Origin: Arthrobacter woluwensis
GTDB lineage: Bacteria > Actinomycetota > Actinomycetes > Actinomycetales > Micrococcaceae
DNA: 64,000 nt
Direction: 5' to 3'
Assembly: GCF_030816155.1 (NCBI RefSeq)
Contig: NZ_JAUSXR010000001.1
Coordinates: 2,294,001-2,358,000, forward strand
In this document: in pieces, positions 36,798 to 45,694 of the stretch
Layout: every line of letters begins with the position of its first letter
How positions within the stretch are numbered: the first letter of the stretch is position 1
The notes under the pieces: generated by a model
Database searches by the model: none
What the model was told of the DNA's origin: nothing
What the model saw: the letters and a program-made list of their open reading frames with translations, nothing else
Made by a program: the position numbers and the translations under genes

Positions 36798-37526
36798 ATG
36801 GACGCCTGGAGCCGCCTTGCGGACACCTTTCTGAACTGGGACTACATCGCTGAGGTTCTGCCCACGATGTTCTCCTACGGCTTGCTGAACACGATCGTCC
36901 TGGCTGTCAGCTCGGCACTGATCGGCATGGTCCTCGGCATCCTGCTGGCCCTGATGGGCATCTCCCGGAACCCCGTGGCCCGGTGGATCGCCCGCATCTA
37001 CACCGACATCTTCCGCGGCCTGCCCGCCGTGCTGGTCATCCTGGTGATCGGCCTGGGCTTCGGCCCGATCCTCAAGGACTTCACGGGCATCTCCAGCCCG
37101 TACCCGATGGCGATCATCGCCCTCGGCCTGATGGCCGCCGCGTACACCGGCGAGATCTTCCGTTCCGGCATCCAGAGCGTGGACAAGGGACAGCTGGAGG
37201 CCGCCCGCGCGCTCGGCTTCGGCTATGGCTCGTCCATGCGCTCGATCGTGGTGCCGCAGGGCATCCGGCGCGTGCTGCCAGCCCTGATGAACCAGTTCAT
37301 CTCGCTCATCAAGGACTCCTCCCTCGTGTTCACCCTGGGCCTCATGTCCCGCGAACGCGAGCTGTTCCAGATCGGCCAGGACTTCGCCGCGAACAACGGC
37401 AACCAGTCGCCGCTGGTCGCCGCCGCCATCTTCTACCTGGTGCTGACCATCCCCCTGACGCACCTGGTCAACTACCTCGACAATCCGCCTGCGCACCGGC
37501 AAGGCCCAGAAGGCCGAGCCGGATGA
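36798..37526 (+). CDS. Polar amino-acid ABC transporter permease (C-terminus apparently frameshifted)
   Basis: Inner-membrane permease of 242 residues as read (HisM/GlnP type). It has an N-terminal MFSYGLLNTIVLAVSSALIGMVLGILLALM, the segment IYTDIFRGLPAVLVILVIGLGFG, and the ATPase-contact EAA loop EAARALGFGYGSSMRSIVVPQGIRRVLPALMNQF. After THLVNYLDN the frame runs into PPAHRQGPEGRAG. Dropping one C at 37485-37486 restores RLRTGKAQKAEP and extends the protein to 254 residues, ending at 37563 in an ATGA overlap with the ATPase start. That arrangement is the family norm, so a one-base indel is likely. It may not abolish function. Confidence 0.9.
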   Translation: MDAWSRLADTFLNWDYIAEVLPTMFSYGLLNTIVLAVSSALIGMVLGILLALMGISRNPVARWIARIYTDIFRGLPAVLVILVIGLGFGPILKDFTGISSPYPMAIIALGLMAAAYTGEIFRSGIQSVDKGQLEAARALGFGYGSSMRSIVVPQGIRRVLPALMNQFISLIKDSSLVFTLGLMSRERELFQIGQDFAANNGNQSPLVAAAIFYLVLTIPLTHLVNYLDNPPAHRQGPEGRAG

Positions 37527-37559
37527 GGCCGCAGCCGTCATCGGGAAGGGATCCCACGC

Positions 37560-38297
37560 ATGAGCCAGTTCGAATCCGGTTCCCTGACAGGCAAGAACCT
37601 CCACCTCGCCTTCGGCAGCAACAAGGTGCTCCGCGGCATCGACCTCCATGTCGAGAAGGGCACGGCCGCCTCGGTCATCGGCCCGTCCGGCTCGGGCAAG
37701 TCGACCCTGCTGCGGGTCATGAACCGCCTGATCGAGCCCGACCAGGGTGACATCCTGCTGGACGGCCGCTCCGTGCTCAAGGACAATCCCGACGAACTGC
37801 GCCGCCGCATCGGCATGGTCTTCCAGCAGTTCAACCTGTTCCCCCACAAGTCGGTGGGCGAGAACGTGGCGTTCGCCCTGCGCAAGCTCCGGAAGCTGCC
37901 CAAGGACCAGGCCTGGACCGAGGCTCTGGCACAGCTCGACAAGGTCGGGCTGAAGCACAAGGCCGAGGTGCGTCCCGCCACCCTGTCCGGCGGACAGCAG
38001 CAGCGCGTGGCGATCGCCCGTGCCCTCGCCATGCAGCCCGAGGTCATGTTCTTCGACGAGGCCACCTCGGCCCTGGACCCCGAGCTCGTCAAGGGCGTCT
38101 TGGCCCTCATGACGGACCTGGCGAAGGACGGCATGACCATGGTGGTCGTCACCCACGAGATGGGCTTCTCCCGCAACGTCTCCAACCAGGTGGTGTTCAT
38201 GGACGGCGGCGTCGTGGTCGAGAACGGGTCCCCGGACCAGCTCTTCACCGACCCGCAGACCGACCGTCTGAAGACCTTCCTCTCGGACGTCCTCTGA
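37560..38297 (+). CDS. Polar amino-acid ABC transporter ATP-binding protein
   Basis: Cytoplasmic ATPase of 245 residues (GlnQ/HisP type). Walker [10 protein letters not shown] near residue 41, Q-loop [14 protein letters not shown], signature LSGGQQQR near 142, Walker [16 protein letters not shown] and H-loop VVVTHEMGF are all intact. It is the last gene of the transporter operon. Its ATG overlaps the stop of the frame-corrected permease. Confidence 0.95.
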   Translation: MSQFESGSLTGKNLHLAFGSNKVLRGIDLHVEKGTAASVIGPSGSGKSTLLRVMNRLIEPDQGDILLDGRSVLKDNPDELRRRIGMVFQQFNLFPHKSVGENVAFALRKLRKLPKDQAWTEALAQLDKVGLKHKAEVRPATLSGGQQQRVAIARALAMQPEVMFFDEATSALDPELVKGVLALMTDLAKDGMTMVVVTHEMGFSRNVSNQVVFMDGGVVVENGSPDQLFTDPQTDRLKTFLSDVL

Positions 38298-38310
38298 CAC
38301 CTCACCCCTT

Positions 38311-38371
38311 CGCGAGGGAACAGCTGAGGCCCCCATCCGGCTCGGGTGGGGGCCTCAGCTGTTCCCTCGCG
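38311..38371. terminator. Long perfect hairpin between convergent ABC ATPase and Lrp genes
   Basis: Arms at 38311-38335 and 38347-38371 are perfect reverse complements over 25 bp, with an 11-nt loop. The stem is GC-rich and no U-tract follows on either strand. It lies 14 bp after the ATPase stop and probably terminates transcription in one or both directions. Confidence 0.8.
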
Positions 38372-38477
38372 GGGCCAGGGGGCGCGGGCAGGTCAGGGGC
38401 ACGGCGCACGACGACGGCGGCGCACCGTCACGCCGTCGCTCGCCTCCGCCACCGCATGCCGGAGAGACGCGCGCGCC

Positions 38478-38933
38478 TCACAGCGGCAGGACGCCGGCGC
38501 CCTTCAGATCCCGCATGACGATCGTGGAGCTGAGCTTGGCCACCCCGGGAAGGGCCGCGAGATGGGTGTCGTACAGGGACTGGAAGCCGGCGAGATCGGT
38601 CGCCACGCACTTCAGCAGGTAGTCCGGATCCCCGAACAGGCGGTACGCCTCGACGATCTGCTCCTCCGCCACCACGGCGTCCTCGAACGCCCGGATCGTC
38701 TCCTGGGACGTCTCCCGGAGCGTGACGAACACGAGGGCTCCGAAACCGAGTCCGACGCTCTGCAGGTCCACCTCGGCACGGTAGCCGCGGATGACGCCGT
38801 CGGCCTCCAGATCCTTGAGCCGTCGATGGCACGGCGCCACCGTCAGCCCGACCTCCGCGGCCAGCGCGGTGGCCGTCATCCGGCCGTCCTTCTGGAGGCT
38901 GCGCAAAATACTTCTGTCAATGGCGTCGATCAC
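38478..38933 (-). CDS. Lrp/AsnC family transcriptional regulator
   Basis: Regulator of 151 residues. The N-terminal winged helix-turn-helix (DAIDRSILRSLQKDGRMTATALAAEVGLTVAPCHRRLKDLEADGVIRGYRAEVD) lies at ~3-57, followed by an AsnC/RAM ligand-binding domain with GDPDYLLKCVATDLAGFQSLYD. Lrp proteins sense amino acids as octamers. It is divergent from a LysE exporter, a standard pairing in which the regulator controls export of the amino acid it senses. A palindrome sits between them. Confidence 0.93.
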   Translation of the reverse strand: MIDAIDRSILRSLQKDGRMTATALAAEVGLTVAPCHRRLKDLEADGVIRGYRAEVDLQSVGLGFGALVFVTLRETSQETIRAFEDAVVAEEQIVEAYRLFGDPDYLLKCVATDLAGFQSLYDTHLAALPGVAKLSSTIVMRDLKGAGVLPL

Positions 38934-38945
38934 GAGAAGAATCTA

Positions 38946-38960
38946 TCCCAGAATGTGGGA
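38946..38960. promoter_or_regulatory. Candidate Lrp-type operator
   Basis: Inverted repeat TCCCA-GAATG-TGGGA in the 80-bp divergent region between the Lrp and LysE genes, 12 bp from the Lrp start. Size and position suit an Lrp/AsnC dimer site. The assignment is by position only. Confidence 0.45.
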
Positions 38961-39013
38961 ATCCGCCGCAAAGTCGCGAGCACTTCTCGCGCAGATTTCC
39001 CTAGTCTTGCGCC

Positions 39014-39709
39014 ATGGACTTCTCGCCGTTCCTGGGCTTCGCAGGCATCTCCCTGGCACTCGTCATGACTCCGGGCGCCGACTGGGCGTACACGATCGCG
39101 GCGGGTCTGCGGCGTTCCTCCCCGGTCCCGTCCGTGGCGGGCCTCTGCACGGGCTACGTGCTGCACACGGCTCTGGTCACCGCCGGGCTCGGGGTGCTCC
39201 TCGCGGCCCGGCCGGACCTCGTCTCCTGGCTGTCCATCGCGGGGGCCTTCTACCTCGCCTGGCTGGGTCTGAGCACCCTGCGGTCGTGGCGTTCGGCGCG
39301 GATCGAGTCCACCGGCCCGGCGTCCTCGGGTGACCTTCCGACCCTGAACCAGACCGCGGGAACCCTTCCGTCCACACCCATCGCCGAGCGTCCTCGCCGC
39401 GGGCGGGAGTTCCTCGTGGGGCTGGGCACGAGCGGCATCAATCCGAAGGGCGTGCTGCTGTTCGCCGCGGTCATGCCTCAGTTCGTGACGCTAAGTTCGC
39501 CGCTGCCCGTTGCCGCGCAGACGACCGTGATGGGCCTGTCCCACGTGCTGATCTGCGTGCTCGTCTACGGAGCGGTGGCGTTCGCCGCCCGCCGCCTGCT
39601 GCGGAGCCGTCCCGGACTGGCCCGCACCGTCACGCTGGGCAGCGGCTTGCTCATGCTGCTGATCTCCGTCGCGCTTCTGGTCGAGCAGGGCGGGCACCTG
39701 CTCGCCTGA
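39014..39709 (+). CDS. LysE family amino-acid exporter
   Basis: Inner-membrane translocator of 231 residues with about six hydrophobic segments. It opens with MDFSPFLGFAGISLALVMTPGADWAYTIAAGLRRS, the LysE/RhtB signature with its MTPGAD motif, and has GINPKGVLLFAAVMPQFV in the middle. No ribosome-binding site is visible. A TAGTCT -10-like hexamer ends 6 nt before the ATG, so a leaderless transcript is possible. It is divergent from an Lrp regulator that probably controls it. Confidence 0.92.
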   Translation: MDFSPFLGFAGISLALVMTPGADWAYTIAAGLRRSSPVPSVAGLCTGYVLHTALVTAGLGVLLAARPDLVSWLSIAGAFYLAWLGLSTLRSWRSARIESTGPASSGDLPTLNQTAGTLPSTPIAERPRRGREFLVGLGTSGINPKGVLLFAAVMPQFVTLSSPLPVAAQTTVMGLSHVLICVLVYGAVAFAARRLLRSRPGLARTVTLGSGLLMLLISVALLVEQGGHLLA

Positions 39710-39733
39710 CCGCCACCGGCCCTGCCGTCCGGT

Positions 39734-41029
39734 TCAGGATGCGGACTTGGTCCGCACGACGAGCTGAGCGGCCGCCTCGACCTTGGCGCGGAAGGCGGGA
39801 TCAGCCTCGGCCCGTGCCACCACGGCATCCAGCATCCGGCCCGCCTTCCAGCTGTTGGCGCACACCAGCAGCGACCCACCGGCGTTGAAGAACCCGATCG
39901 CGCGGTCCTCCAGGCTCAGCGAGGACAGCTGCTTCGCCTCACAGAGGTCGTCCGAGACGACGGCCCCGCGGAATCCGAGATCCTGGCGCAGCATGCCCTG
40001 GATGACCACGGGCGAGAGCGGCGCCATCCGGGACGGATCGATCCGGTCGTAGTAGGCGTTGGACAGCATCACCCACCGGACACCCGACTGGACGGCCTGG
40101 CGGAACGGCTGGAGGGAGGGATCGTTCCGTGTGGTGACGGTGTCATGCACATCGGTGGCGACGTCCGTGTTGGCCGTGACCCGGCCGAGGCCCGGGAAGT
40201 GCTTCACCACGGGATCCACGCCCGCCGAGGTCATCCCCTGCGCGAAGGCGTTTCCGGACGCCGCGACCGTCGCCGGGTCGAAGCCGTAATTGCGCTGGTA
40301 GTGGCCGATCGGGATGTTCTGCGGCGCGAAATCCGCAGAGGGGACCACGTCCAGCACGGGCGCCAGATCCATCGTCAGGCCCGCCGCGCGAAGCTCGCTC
40401 CCCCACTGCCGGGCGGCCGCCCGAAGGCCCGCGGGAGCCCACTGGCCCTGCTGAAGAGCACTCGGAATCGCGCTGAACCCGGGCCCACGCAGCACCTGCA
40501 CCTGCCCGCCCTCCTGGTCCGTGGCGATGGCGGGAGGGATGACGGTCTGCGAGGACTGGACGGCGGCGCGCAGCTGAGCGACCACGGAGGCCGTCGCATC
40601 GACGCCGCCGTACGTCCGGCCGTTGAGATAGAAGTTGCCCACGCCTGCCTGGAGGGCCGCCGCGGTCGCCCCGAGGTTACTGCCGTCCGCCTTGGCCGAG
40701 ACCAGGAAGAGCTGCCCCAGCCGCTGGCGCAGGCTGAGCGAGGCCAGGCCGGTGGTCGGCTTGGCGGGGCTGGTGCCGGGCGTGGCGGACGACGGCGCCG
40801 GGCTCGGAGTGCTGCGCGTCGGGGTGGGCGTGGGCGTCGGAGTGGGGGTCGCCGAACCTGTCGGCGACGGCCCTGCCGTGGCACTCGCGCTCCCGGACGC
40901 CGTGGTGGAGCCCGGCGGATTCACCGGCTGCGCCTGGCACGCACAGCCGGAGAGGACGCCGCCGGAGAGGACCAGGAACAGGGCGGTGATCCCCGCTCCC
41001 CGGGTCCTTCTCAGGCTGCGCGCGCCCAT
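39734..41029 (-). CDS. GH3-like lipoprotein (NagZ family fold, altered catalytic loop)
   Basis: Lipoprotein of 431 residues from ATG 41029 (AGGACTCACC upstream). The lipobox is LSGC, Cys29, followed by a Ser/Thr/Pro linker with a TPTPTPTPT run. Residues 95-430 match the GH3 N-terminal TIM barrel of beta-N-acetylhexosaminidases: ATDQEGGQVQVLRGPGFSAIPSA and VVKHFPGLGRVTANTD. NagZ enzymes have KHFPGHG then DSH, supplying the acid/base His; here these read KHFPGLG and NTD. The nucleophile region VVSDDL is kept. It is either an atypical hydrolase or a carbohydrate-binding relic. It starts just after hemL on the same strand. Confidence 0.82.
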   Translation of the reverse strand: MGARSLRRTRGAGITALFLVLSGGVLSGCACQAQPVNPPGSTTASGSASATAGPSPTGSATPTPTPTPTPTRSTPSPAPSSATPGTSPAKPTTGLASLSLRQRLGQLFLVSAKADGSNLGATAAALQAGVGNFYLNGRTYGGVDATASVVAQLRAAVQSSQTVIPPAIATDQEGGQVQVLRGPGFSAIPSALQQGQWAPAGLRAAARQWGSELRAAGLTMDLAPVLDVVPSADFAPQNIPIGHYQRNYGFDPATVAASGNAFAQGMTSAGVDPVVKHFPGLGRVTANTDVATDVHDTVTTRNDPSLQPFRQAVQSGVRWVMLSNAYYDRIDPSRMAPLSPVVIQGMLRQDLGFRGAVVSDDLCEAKQLSSLSLEDRAIGFFNAGGSLLVCANSWKAGRMLDAVVARAEADPAFRAKVEAAAQLVVRTKSAS

Positions 41030-41043
41030 GGTGAGTCCTGCGC

Positions 41044-42345
41044 TCAAGCCCCCGCGGCTGCCTTGGCCGCGGCGGGAAGTGCGGTGAAGATGCGGTCCAT
41101 GGCGGCGTCGTCGTGGGCGGCGGACAGGAACCAGGCCTCGAAGACGCTCGGCGGCAGGTAGATCCCGGAGTCGAGCATGGAGTGGAAGAACGGCGCGTAG
41201 CGGTGCGCTTCCTGGGCCTGAGCCTGGGCGTAGTCGTGGACGCCGGTGGCGGACGTCCCGAAGGCCACCGAGAAGAGGTTCCCAGCGCGCTGGATGGAGT
41301 GGTCCACCCCTTCGGCGTCCAGGGCGACCGAGAGGGCCGTGGACAGTTCCAGCGAACGGGCGTCCACCGTGGCGTAGACCTCGGGTGTCGCGTGGGTCAG
41401 GGTGGCGACGCCGGCCGCCATCGCGACCGGGTTACCGGACAGGGTGCCCGCCTGGTAGACGGGACCCAGAGGAGCGAGGTAGTCCATGACCTCGGCGCGT
41501 CCGCCCAGAGCGGCGGTCGGCAGGCCGCCGCCGATCACCTTGCCGAAGGTGAAGAGGTCGGGAGCCCAGCCCTCGGTGGCACCGGTCAGGCCCCAGTAGC
41601 CTGCCCAGCCGGTGCGGAAGCCGGTGAGGACCTCGTCCAGGATGAGCAGGGCGCCGTTGGCCTCCGTGATCCGGCGCAGACCCGCATTGAAGCCCTCATC
41701 CGGGGTGACGACGCCCATGTTGGCGGGCGCGGCCTCCGTGATGACCGCGGCGATACGGCCCGGGTGAGCGGCGAACGCGGCTTCGACGGCCGCGAGGTCG
41801 TTGTACGGGAGCACCAGGGTCTGCGACGCCGTGGCCTCGGTGACGCCCGCGCTGCCCGGCATCGCGAGAGTGGCGAGGCCGGAACCGGCGGCGGCGAGGA
41901 GCGAGTCCACGTGGCCGTGGTAGCAGCCGGCGAACTTGATGACGAGTTCACGGCCGGTGAAACCGCGGGCCAGGCGGATGGCGGTCATGGTCGCCTCGGT
42001 GCCGGTGGAGACCATGCGGATACGCTCGACGGCGGGGACGCGCTGCATGACCAGCTCGGCCAGGCGGCCCTCGTCCTCGGTGGACGCTCCGAAGGACAGA
42101 CCGCGGTCCACGGCCTGGTGCACGGCGTCCAGAACGGCGGGGTGCGCGTGGCCCAGGAGCGCGGGGCCCCAGGAGCAGACGAGGTCGACGTATTCCTGGC
42201 CGTCGGCGTCGTACAGGTAGGCGCCCTTCGCGCCCGCCATGAACCGAGGAGTCCCGCCGACCGAGCCGAACGCCCGGACGGGCGAGTTCACCCCACCGGG
42301 CATGAGTTGCTGGGCACGGGCAAAGAGCTCTTCGGAGTGGGTCAT
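41044..42345 (-). CDS. hemL: Glutamate-1-semialdehyde 2,1-aminomutase
   Basis: PLP enzyme making 5-aminolevulinate from glutamate-1-semialdehyde, the second step of the C5 heme route after HemA. The protein has 433 residues from ATG 42345 (GGAG 9 nt upstream). Landmarks are [55 protein letters not shown] and the PLP lysine in [11 protein letters not shown]. It is separated from the main hem cluster by the LysR-to-monooxygenase genes. Confidence 0.97.
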   Translation of the reverse strand: MTHSEELFARAQQLMPGGVNSPVRAFGSVGGTPRFMAGAKGAYLYDADGQEYVDLVCSWGPALLGHAHPAVLDAVHQAVDRGLSFGASTEDEGRLAELVMQRVPAVERIRMVSTGTEATMTAIRLARGFTGRELVIKFAGCYHGHVDSLLAAAGSGLATLAMPGSAGVTEATASQTLVLPYNDLAAVEAAFAAHPGRIAAVITEAAPANMGVVTPDEGFNAGLRRITEANGALLILDEVLTGFRTGWAGYWGLTGATEGWAPDLFTFGKVIGGGLPTAALGGRAEVMDYLAPLGPVYQAGTLSGNPVAMAAGVATLTHATPEVYATVDARSLELSTALSVALDAEGVDHSIQRAGNLFSVAFGTSATGVHDYAQAQAQEAHRYAPFFHSMLDSGIYLPPSVFEAWFLSAAHDDAAMDRIFTALPAAAKAAAGA

Positions 42346-42383
42346 GACTCCATTCTCCCACTCCGGGAGGGCTCCACGCACGT

Positions 42384-43298
42384 TCAGGAGGCCCCTGGAT
42401 CCGCCCGTCCCAGGAGCATTTCGCGCTCCTCCGCCATCCTGCTCCGGATGGCCGTGATGACCGCTGCGACGGCGGGCTGGCGGAGCGCGTCGGCGCGGAC
42501 CACCATCCAGTACGGGAGCTGTTCGCTGAACCGGTCCGGGAGGAGCCGGACCAGGTCCGGATGCCGGTCCGCCATGAAACAGGGCAGGAAGCCGATGCCC
42601 GCGCCGGCCCGCGTGGCCTCGACATGGACGAAGACGTTGGTGGACGTCAGGGCGTCCCGCATCTGCGGCGCGAGCCGGCGCGGGGCGTCGAGGTCGTCCA
42701 CCTGGAGCATCGAGTCGACGAAGTACACCAGGCCGTGCCGGGCGAAATCCTCCTCGCACTCCGGCGTCCCGTGCCGCTCCAGATAGTCACGTGAGGCGTA
42801 CATGCCGAGCGTGTACGCGCCGAGGGGGATCGCCTCGGCCCTGTGCACCTGCGGCTCCCCGACCACCACCTCGATGTCGACGCCGGAGCGCTGCTGCTGG
42901 GCACGCCGGGTCATGGTCACGAGCTCCACCGCGAGACCGGGATGCGTCCTGCGCAGCGCCGCGACCGCGGGCGAGGCGATGTAGGCGCTGAACCCGTCCG
43001 TGGCCGTCATCCGGACCACCCCGGTCACCGGGTCCTCCGCCTCGGGCCCCAGACGCGCGACGGCGTCGGCCACCTGGGCGGCGACGCCCACCGCCCTCTC
43101 CCCCAGCGGCGTGAGTTCCCAGCCACCGGCCGACCGGACGAGGACGCGGCCTCCGAGCGTTTTCTCCAGAGCGGCGATCTTCCGGGCCACCGTGGTGTGG
43201 TTCAGTCCCAGCGCTCCGGCGGCCACGGTGAACCGTCCGGAGCGGGAGACCTCCAGGAGGACCAGCAGTTGATCCGGCGAGGGTGACGGCGTCGTCAT
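42384..43298 (-). CDS. LysR family transcriptional regulator
   Basis: Regulator of 304 residues from ATG 43298, with AGGTGG upstream. The open frame continues far upstream but only antisense to the transporter gene. The N-terminal helix-turn-helix reads [47 protein letters not shown] LysR substrate-binding domain follows. It is divergent from the MHS transporter-SDR operon, the classic arrangement for a LysR activator of that operon. The inducer is unknown; a hydroxy acid such as 3-hydroxybutyrate is a guess from the neighbours. Confidence 0.92.
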   Translation of the reverse strand: MTTPSPSPDQLLVLLEVSRSGRFTVAAGALGLNHTTVARKIAALEKTLGGRVLVRSAGGWELTPLGERAVGVAAQVADAVARLGPEAEDPVTGVVRMTATDGFSAYIASPAVAALRRTHPGLAVELVTMTRRAQQQRSGVDIEVVVGEPQVHRAEAIPLGAYTLGMYASRDYLERHGTPECEEDFARHGLVYFVDSMLQVDDLDAPRRLAPQMRDALTSTNVFVHVEATRAGAGIGFLPCFMADRHPDLVRLLPDRFSEQLPYWMVVRADALRQPAVAAVITAIRSRMAEEREMLLGRADPGAS

Positions 43299-43466
43299 GG
43301 GCACCACCTTAGACCCGCCGCCCACCACGTGCTGTGCAATTCTGCACATGCAGGGTGCGGCACTGGCCATTGAAGCCGCAAATTCGCGCAGCGATACTGG
43401 CAGGGATCCAGTGACGCGCATCACAACGCGGTGGTGCGGACTCACTGCAGACACCGGAGGAACTCC

Positions 43467-44858
43467 ATGAGCACCAGAGAACAACCCGCCGAAGCGGCCG
43501 CCGACCGTCCGCTCCTGACCCGCATCGTCTCCGCCTCCATGGCCGGGACCGTGGTGGAGTGGTACGACTTCTTCCTCTACGCCACGGCGTCGACGATCGT
43601 CTTCAACAAGATCCTGCTGCCGAAGATGGGCAACGAGTACGACGCCATCATCGCGGCCTTCATCACCTACGCCGTCGGCTTCATCGCGCGGCCCCTGGGC
43701 GGCGTGGTCTTCGGGCATCTCGGCGACCGCGTCGGCCGGAAGCAGACCCTGCAGATCACCATCATGATGATCGGGGTCGCGACCGTCCTGATGGGCTGCC
43801 TTCCGGGCTACCAGCAGATCGGGGTGTGGGCGCCCATCCTCCTGGTCACGCTCCGTTTCATCCAGGGCCTGGCCTTGGGCGGCGAATGGGGCGGCGCGGT
43901 GCTCCTGGTCGCCGAGCATGCCCCCGACGGTCAACGGGCCTTCTGGTCCTCCTGGCCCCAGGCCGCGGTGCCGCTCGGCAACGTGCTGGCCACCCTGGTC
44001 CTCTGGATCATGACCTCGGTCCTCGCTCCGGCGGAGTTCCTGTCCTGGGGCTGGCGCGTGGCGTTCTGGCTGTCCGCCGTGGTGGTGCTGGTCGGGTACT
44101 ACATCCGGACCAGGATCACGGACGCACCGGTGTTCCAGGAGGCCAAGGCGGAGATGGACCGGGAGAAGAGCGCCGGGTTCGGGGTCTGGGAGGTCCTCCG
44201 CAAGTACCCCCGCGGCGTCCTGGTGGGCATGGGTCTGCGCTTCGCGGAGAACATCCTGTACTACCTCGTGGTGACGTTCTCGATCGTCTACCTCGGGACG
44301 GCCCTGAAGGTGAACACGGCGGAGATCCTCGGCATGATCGCCGTGGCGCACGTGTGCCACTTCATCGCCATCCCTCTCGTCGGACGCCTTGCCGACCGCG
44401 TGGGGCGGCGGCCCGTGTACCTCGCCGGCGCGGTCCTCGGCGGCACCTGGGGCTTCTGGGCGTTCCCCGCCTTCGGGACGCGGAACACCTGGATCGTGGT
44501 GCTCACGATCATCGTGGGTCTGCTGTTCCACTCCTTGATGTACGCCGCGCAGCCGGCCATCATGGCGGAGATGTTCCCCACCCGGATGCGATACTCGGGG
44601 GTCTCCATCGCCTATCAGGTGACCTCGATCGTGGCGGGCTCCCTCGCGCCGGTCCTGGCCACGGAATGGCTCAAGACCACCGGCTCGTGGTGGCCCACCG
44701 CCGTGTACCTCTCCGTGGCCGGCGTCATCACCCTGATTGCGGCGCTGTGTCTGCGCGAGACGCGCGGGGTGTCCCTGCGGGCCCTCGACGCCGGAGCCGC
44801 GCCGGGCCGCGGGGCGTCCGCCGCCGTCGTCGGCCACCCGAAGGAGTCCCTGCGATGA
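43467..44858 (+). CDS. MFS transporter, metabolite:H+ symporter (MHS) family
   Basis: Twelve-helix permease of 463 residues. The ATG at 43467, after GGAGGAACTCC, is preferred to an in-frame GTG 12 codons earlier. GTVVEWYDFFLYATAS near residue 30 is the MHS family opening. Two MFS loop motifs, GHLGDRVGRKQTL and GRLADRVGRRPVYL, follow. FIQGLALGGEWGGAVLLVAEHAP is also diagnostic. MHS members carry carboxylates and betaines; with the adjacent dehydrogenase, a hydroxy acid is plausible. Its stop overlaps the SDR start by 4 bp. Confidence 0.92.
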   Translation: MSTREQPAEAAADRPLLTRIVSASMAGTVVEWYDFFLYATASTIVFNKILLPKMGNEYDAIIAAFITYAVGFIARPLGGVVFGHLGDRVGRKQTLQITIMMIGVATVLMGCLPGYQQIGVWAPILLVTLRFIQGLALGGEWGGAVLLVAEHAPDGQRAFWSSWPQAAVPLGNVLATLVLWIMTSVLAPAEFLSWGWRVAFWLSAVVVLVGYYIRTRITDAPVFQEAKAEMDREKSAGFGVWEVLRKYPRGVLVGMGLRFAENILYYLVVTFSIVYLGTALKVNTAEILGMIAVAHVCHFIAIPLVGRLADRVGRRPVYLAGAVLGGTWGFWAFPAFGTRNTWIVVLTIIVGLLFHSLMYAAQPAIMAEMFPTRMRYSGVSIAYQVTSIVAGSLAPVLATEWLKTTGSWWPTAVYLSVAGVITLIAALCLRETRGVSLRALDAGAAPGRGASAAVVGHPKESLR

Positions 44859-45601
44859 GCGCGGACCGGCAGCGGAAGGCGCTCGTCACAGGAGGGGCCT
44901 CGGGGATCGGAGCGGCCGTGGCCGCGACCCTGGCCGACGCCGGGCTGCACGTGGTCGTGGCGGACCTGGACGGCCGGGCAGCCGAAGACGTCGCCGCACG
45001 GATCGGCGGGGAGGCGTGGGCCGTCGACCTCCTGGACACCGCCCCTCTCGAGTCCCTGGAGCTGGACTGCGACGTCCTGGTCAACAACGCCGGGTTCCAG
45101 AAGGTCGCCCCGATCACCGAGTTCGACCCGGACACCTTCCGGCGGATCCAGCGGCTCATGGTGGAGGCGCCGTTCCTCCTGATCCGGGCCGCGCTCCCCG
45201 GGATGTACCGCCGGGGCTGGGGCCGGATCATCAACATCAGCTCGGTGCACGGGCTGCGCGCCTCGCCGTTCAAGAGCGCGTACGTGACCGCCAAACACGC
45301 CCTGGAGGGGCTGTCGAAAGCCACCGCGCTCGAAGGCGCGGCCCACGGCGTCACCTCGAACTGCGTGAATCCTGGATACGTCCGGACCCCGCTGGTCGAA
45401 CAGCAGATCGCGGACCAGGCCACCGCGCACGGCATCACCCCCTCCGAGGTGCTGGAGAAGGTGATGCTGACCGAGATGGCGGTCAAACGCCTCGTGGAAC
45501 CGGAGGAGGTCGCCTCGCTCGCGCGTTTCCTCGCCTCCGACGACGCCGCCATGGTCACCGGGGCCGGCTACACCATGGACGGCGGCTGGTCGGCGCGCTG
45601 A
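44855..45601 (+). CDS. 3-hydroxybutyrate dehydrogenase-like SDR
   Basis: Short-chain dehydrogenase of 248 residues starting at ATG 44855, coupled to the transporter by an ATGA overlap. The cofactor motif TGGASGIGAAVA lies at 12-23, NNAG at ~85, catalytic Ser in NISSVHG and Tyr/Lys in YVTAKHALEG. The stretch NCVNPGYVRTPLVEQQIADQATAHGI closely follows D-3-hydroxybutyrate dehydrogenase (to acetoacetate). I am fairly sure of the subfamily, less of the exact substrate. It probably forms an uptake-and-oxidation operon with the MHS transporter. Confidence 0.88.
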   Translation: MSADRQRKALVTGGASGIGAAVAATLADAGLHVVVADLDGRAAEDVAARIGGEAWAVDLLDTAPLESLELDCDVLVNNAGFQKVAPITEFDPDTFRRIQRLMVEAPFLLIRAALPGMYRRGWGRIINISSVHGLRASPFKSAYVTAKHALEGLSKATALEGAAHGVTSNCVNPGYVRTPLVEQQIADQATAHGITPSEVLEKVMLTEMAVKRLVEPEEVASLARFLASDDAAMVTGAGYTMDGGWSAR

Positions 45602-45621
45602 CCCCGGCTTCACTCTCCACG

Positions 45622-45671
45622 CGAGAACGCGCCTTCCCCGGCGCCGGAACGCCGGGGAAGGCGCGCTCTCG
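45622..45671. terminator. Long GC-rich hairpin between convergent SDR and monooxygenase genes
   Basis: Arms of 22 nt at 45622-45643 and 45650-45671 pair with one mismatch around a 6-nt loop. No U-tract follows on either strand. It fills most of the convergent gap. Confidence 0.8.
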
Positions 45672-45694
45672 GGGGCGCGTCTCAGGGGTGAGAG

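Noticed and set aside
42384..44837. An 817-codon leftward frame suggesting a giant fused LysR protein
   Set aside because: The upstream 513 codons are antisense to the MHS transporter and lack domain character. LysR homology and a ribosome-binding site begin at 43298.
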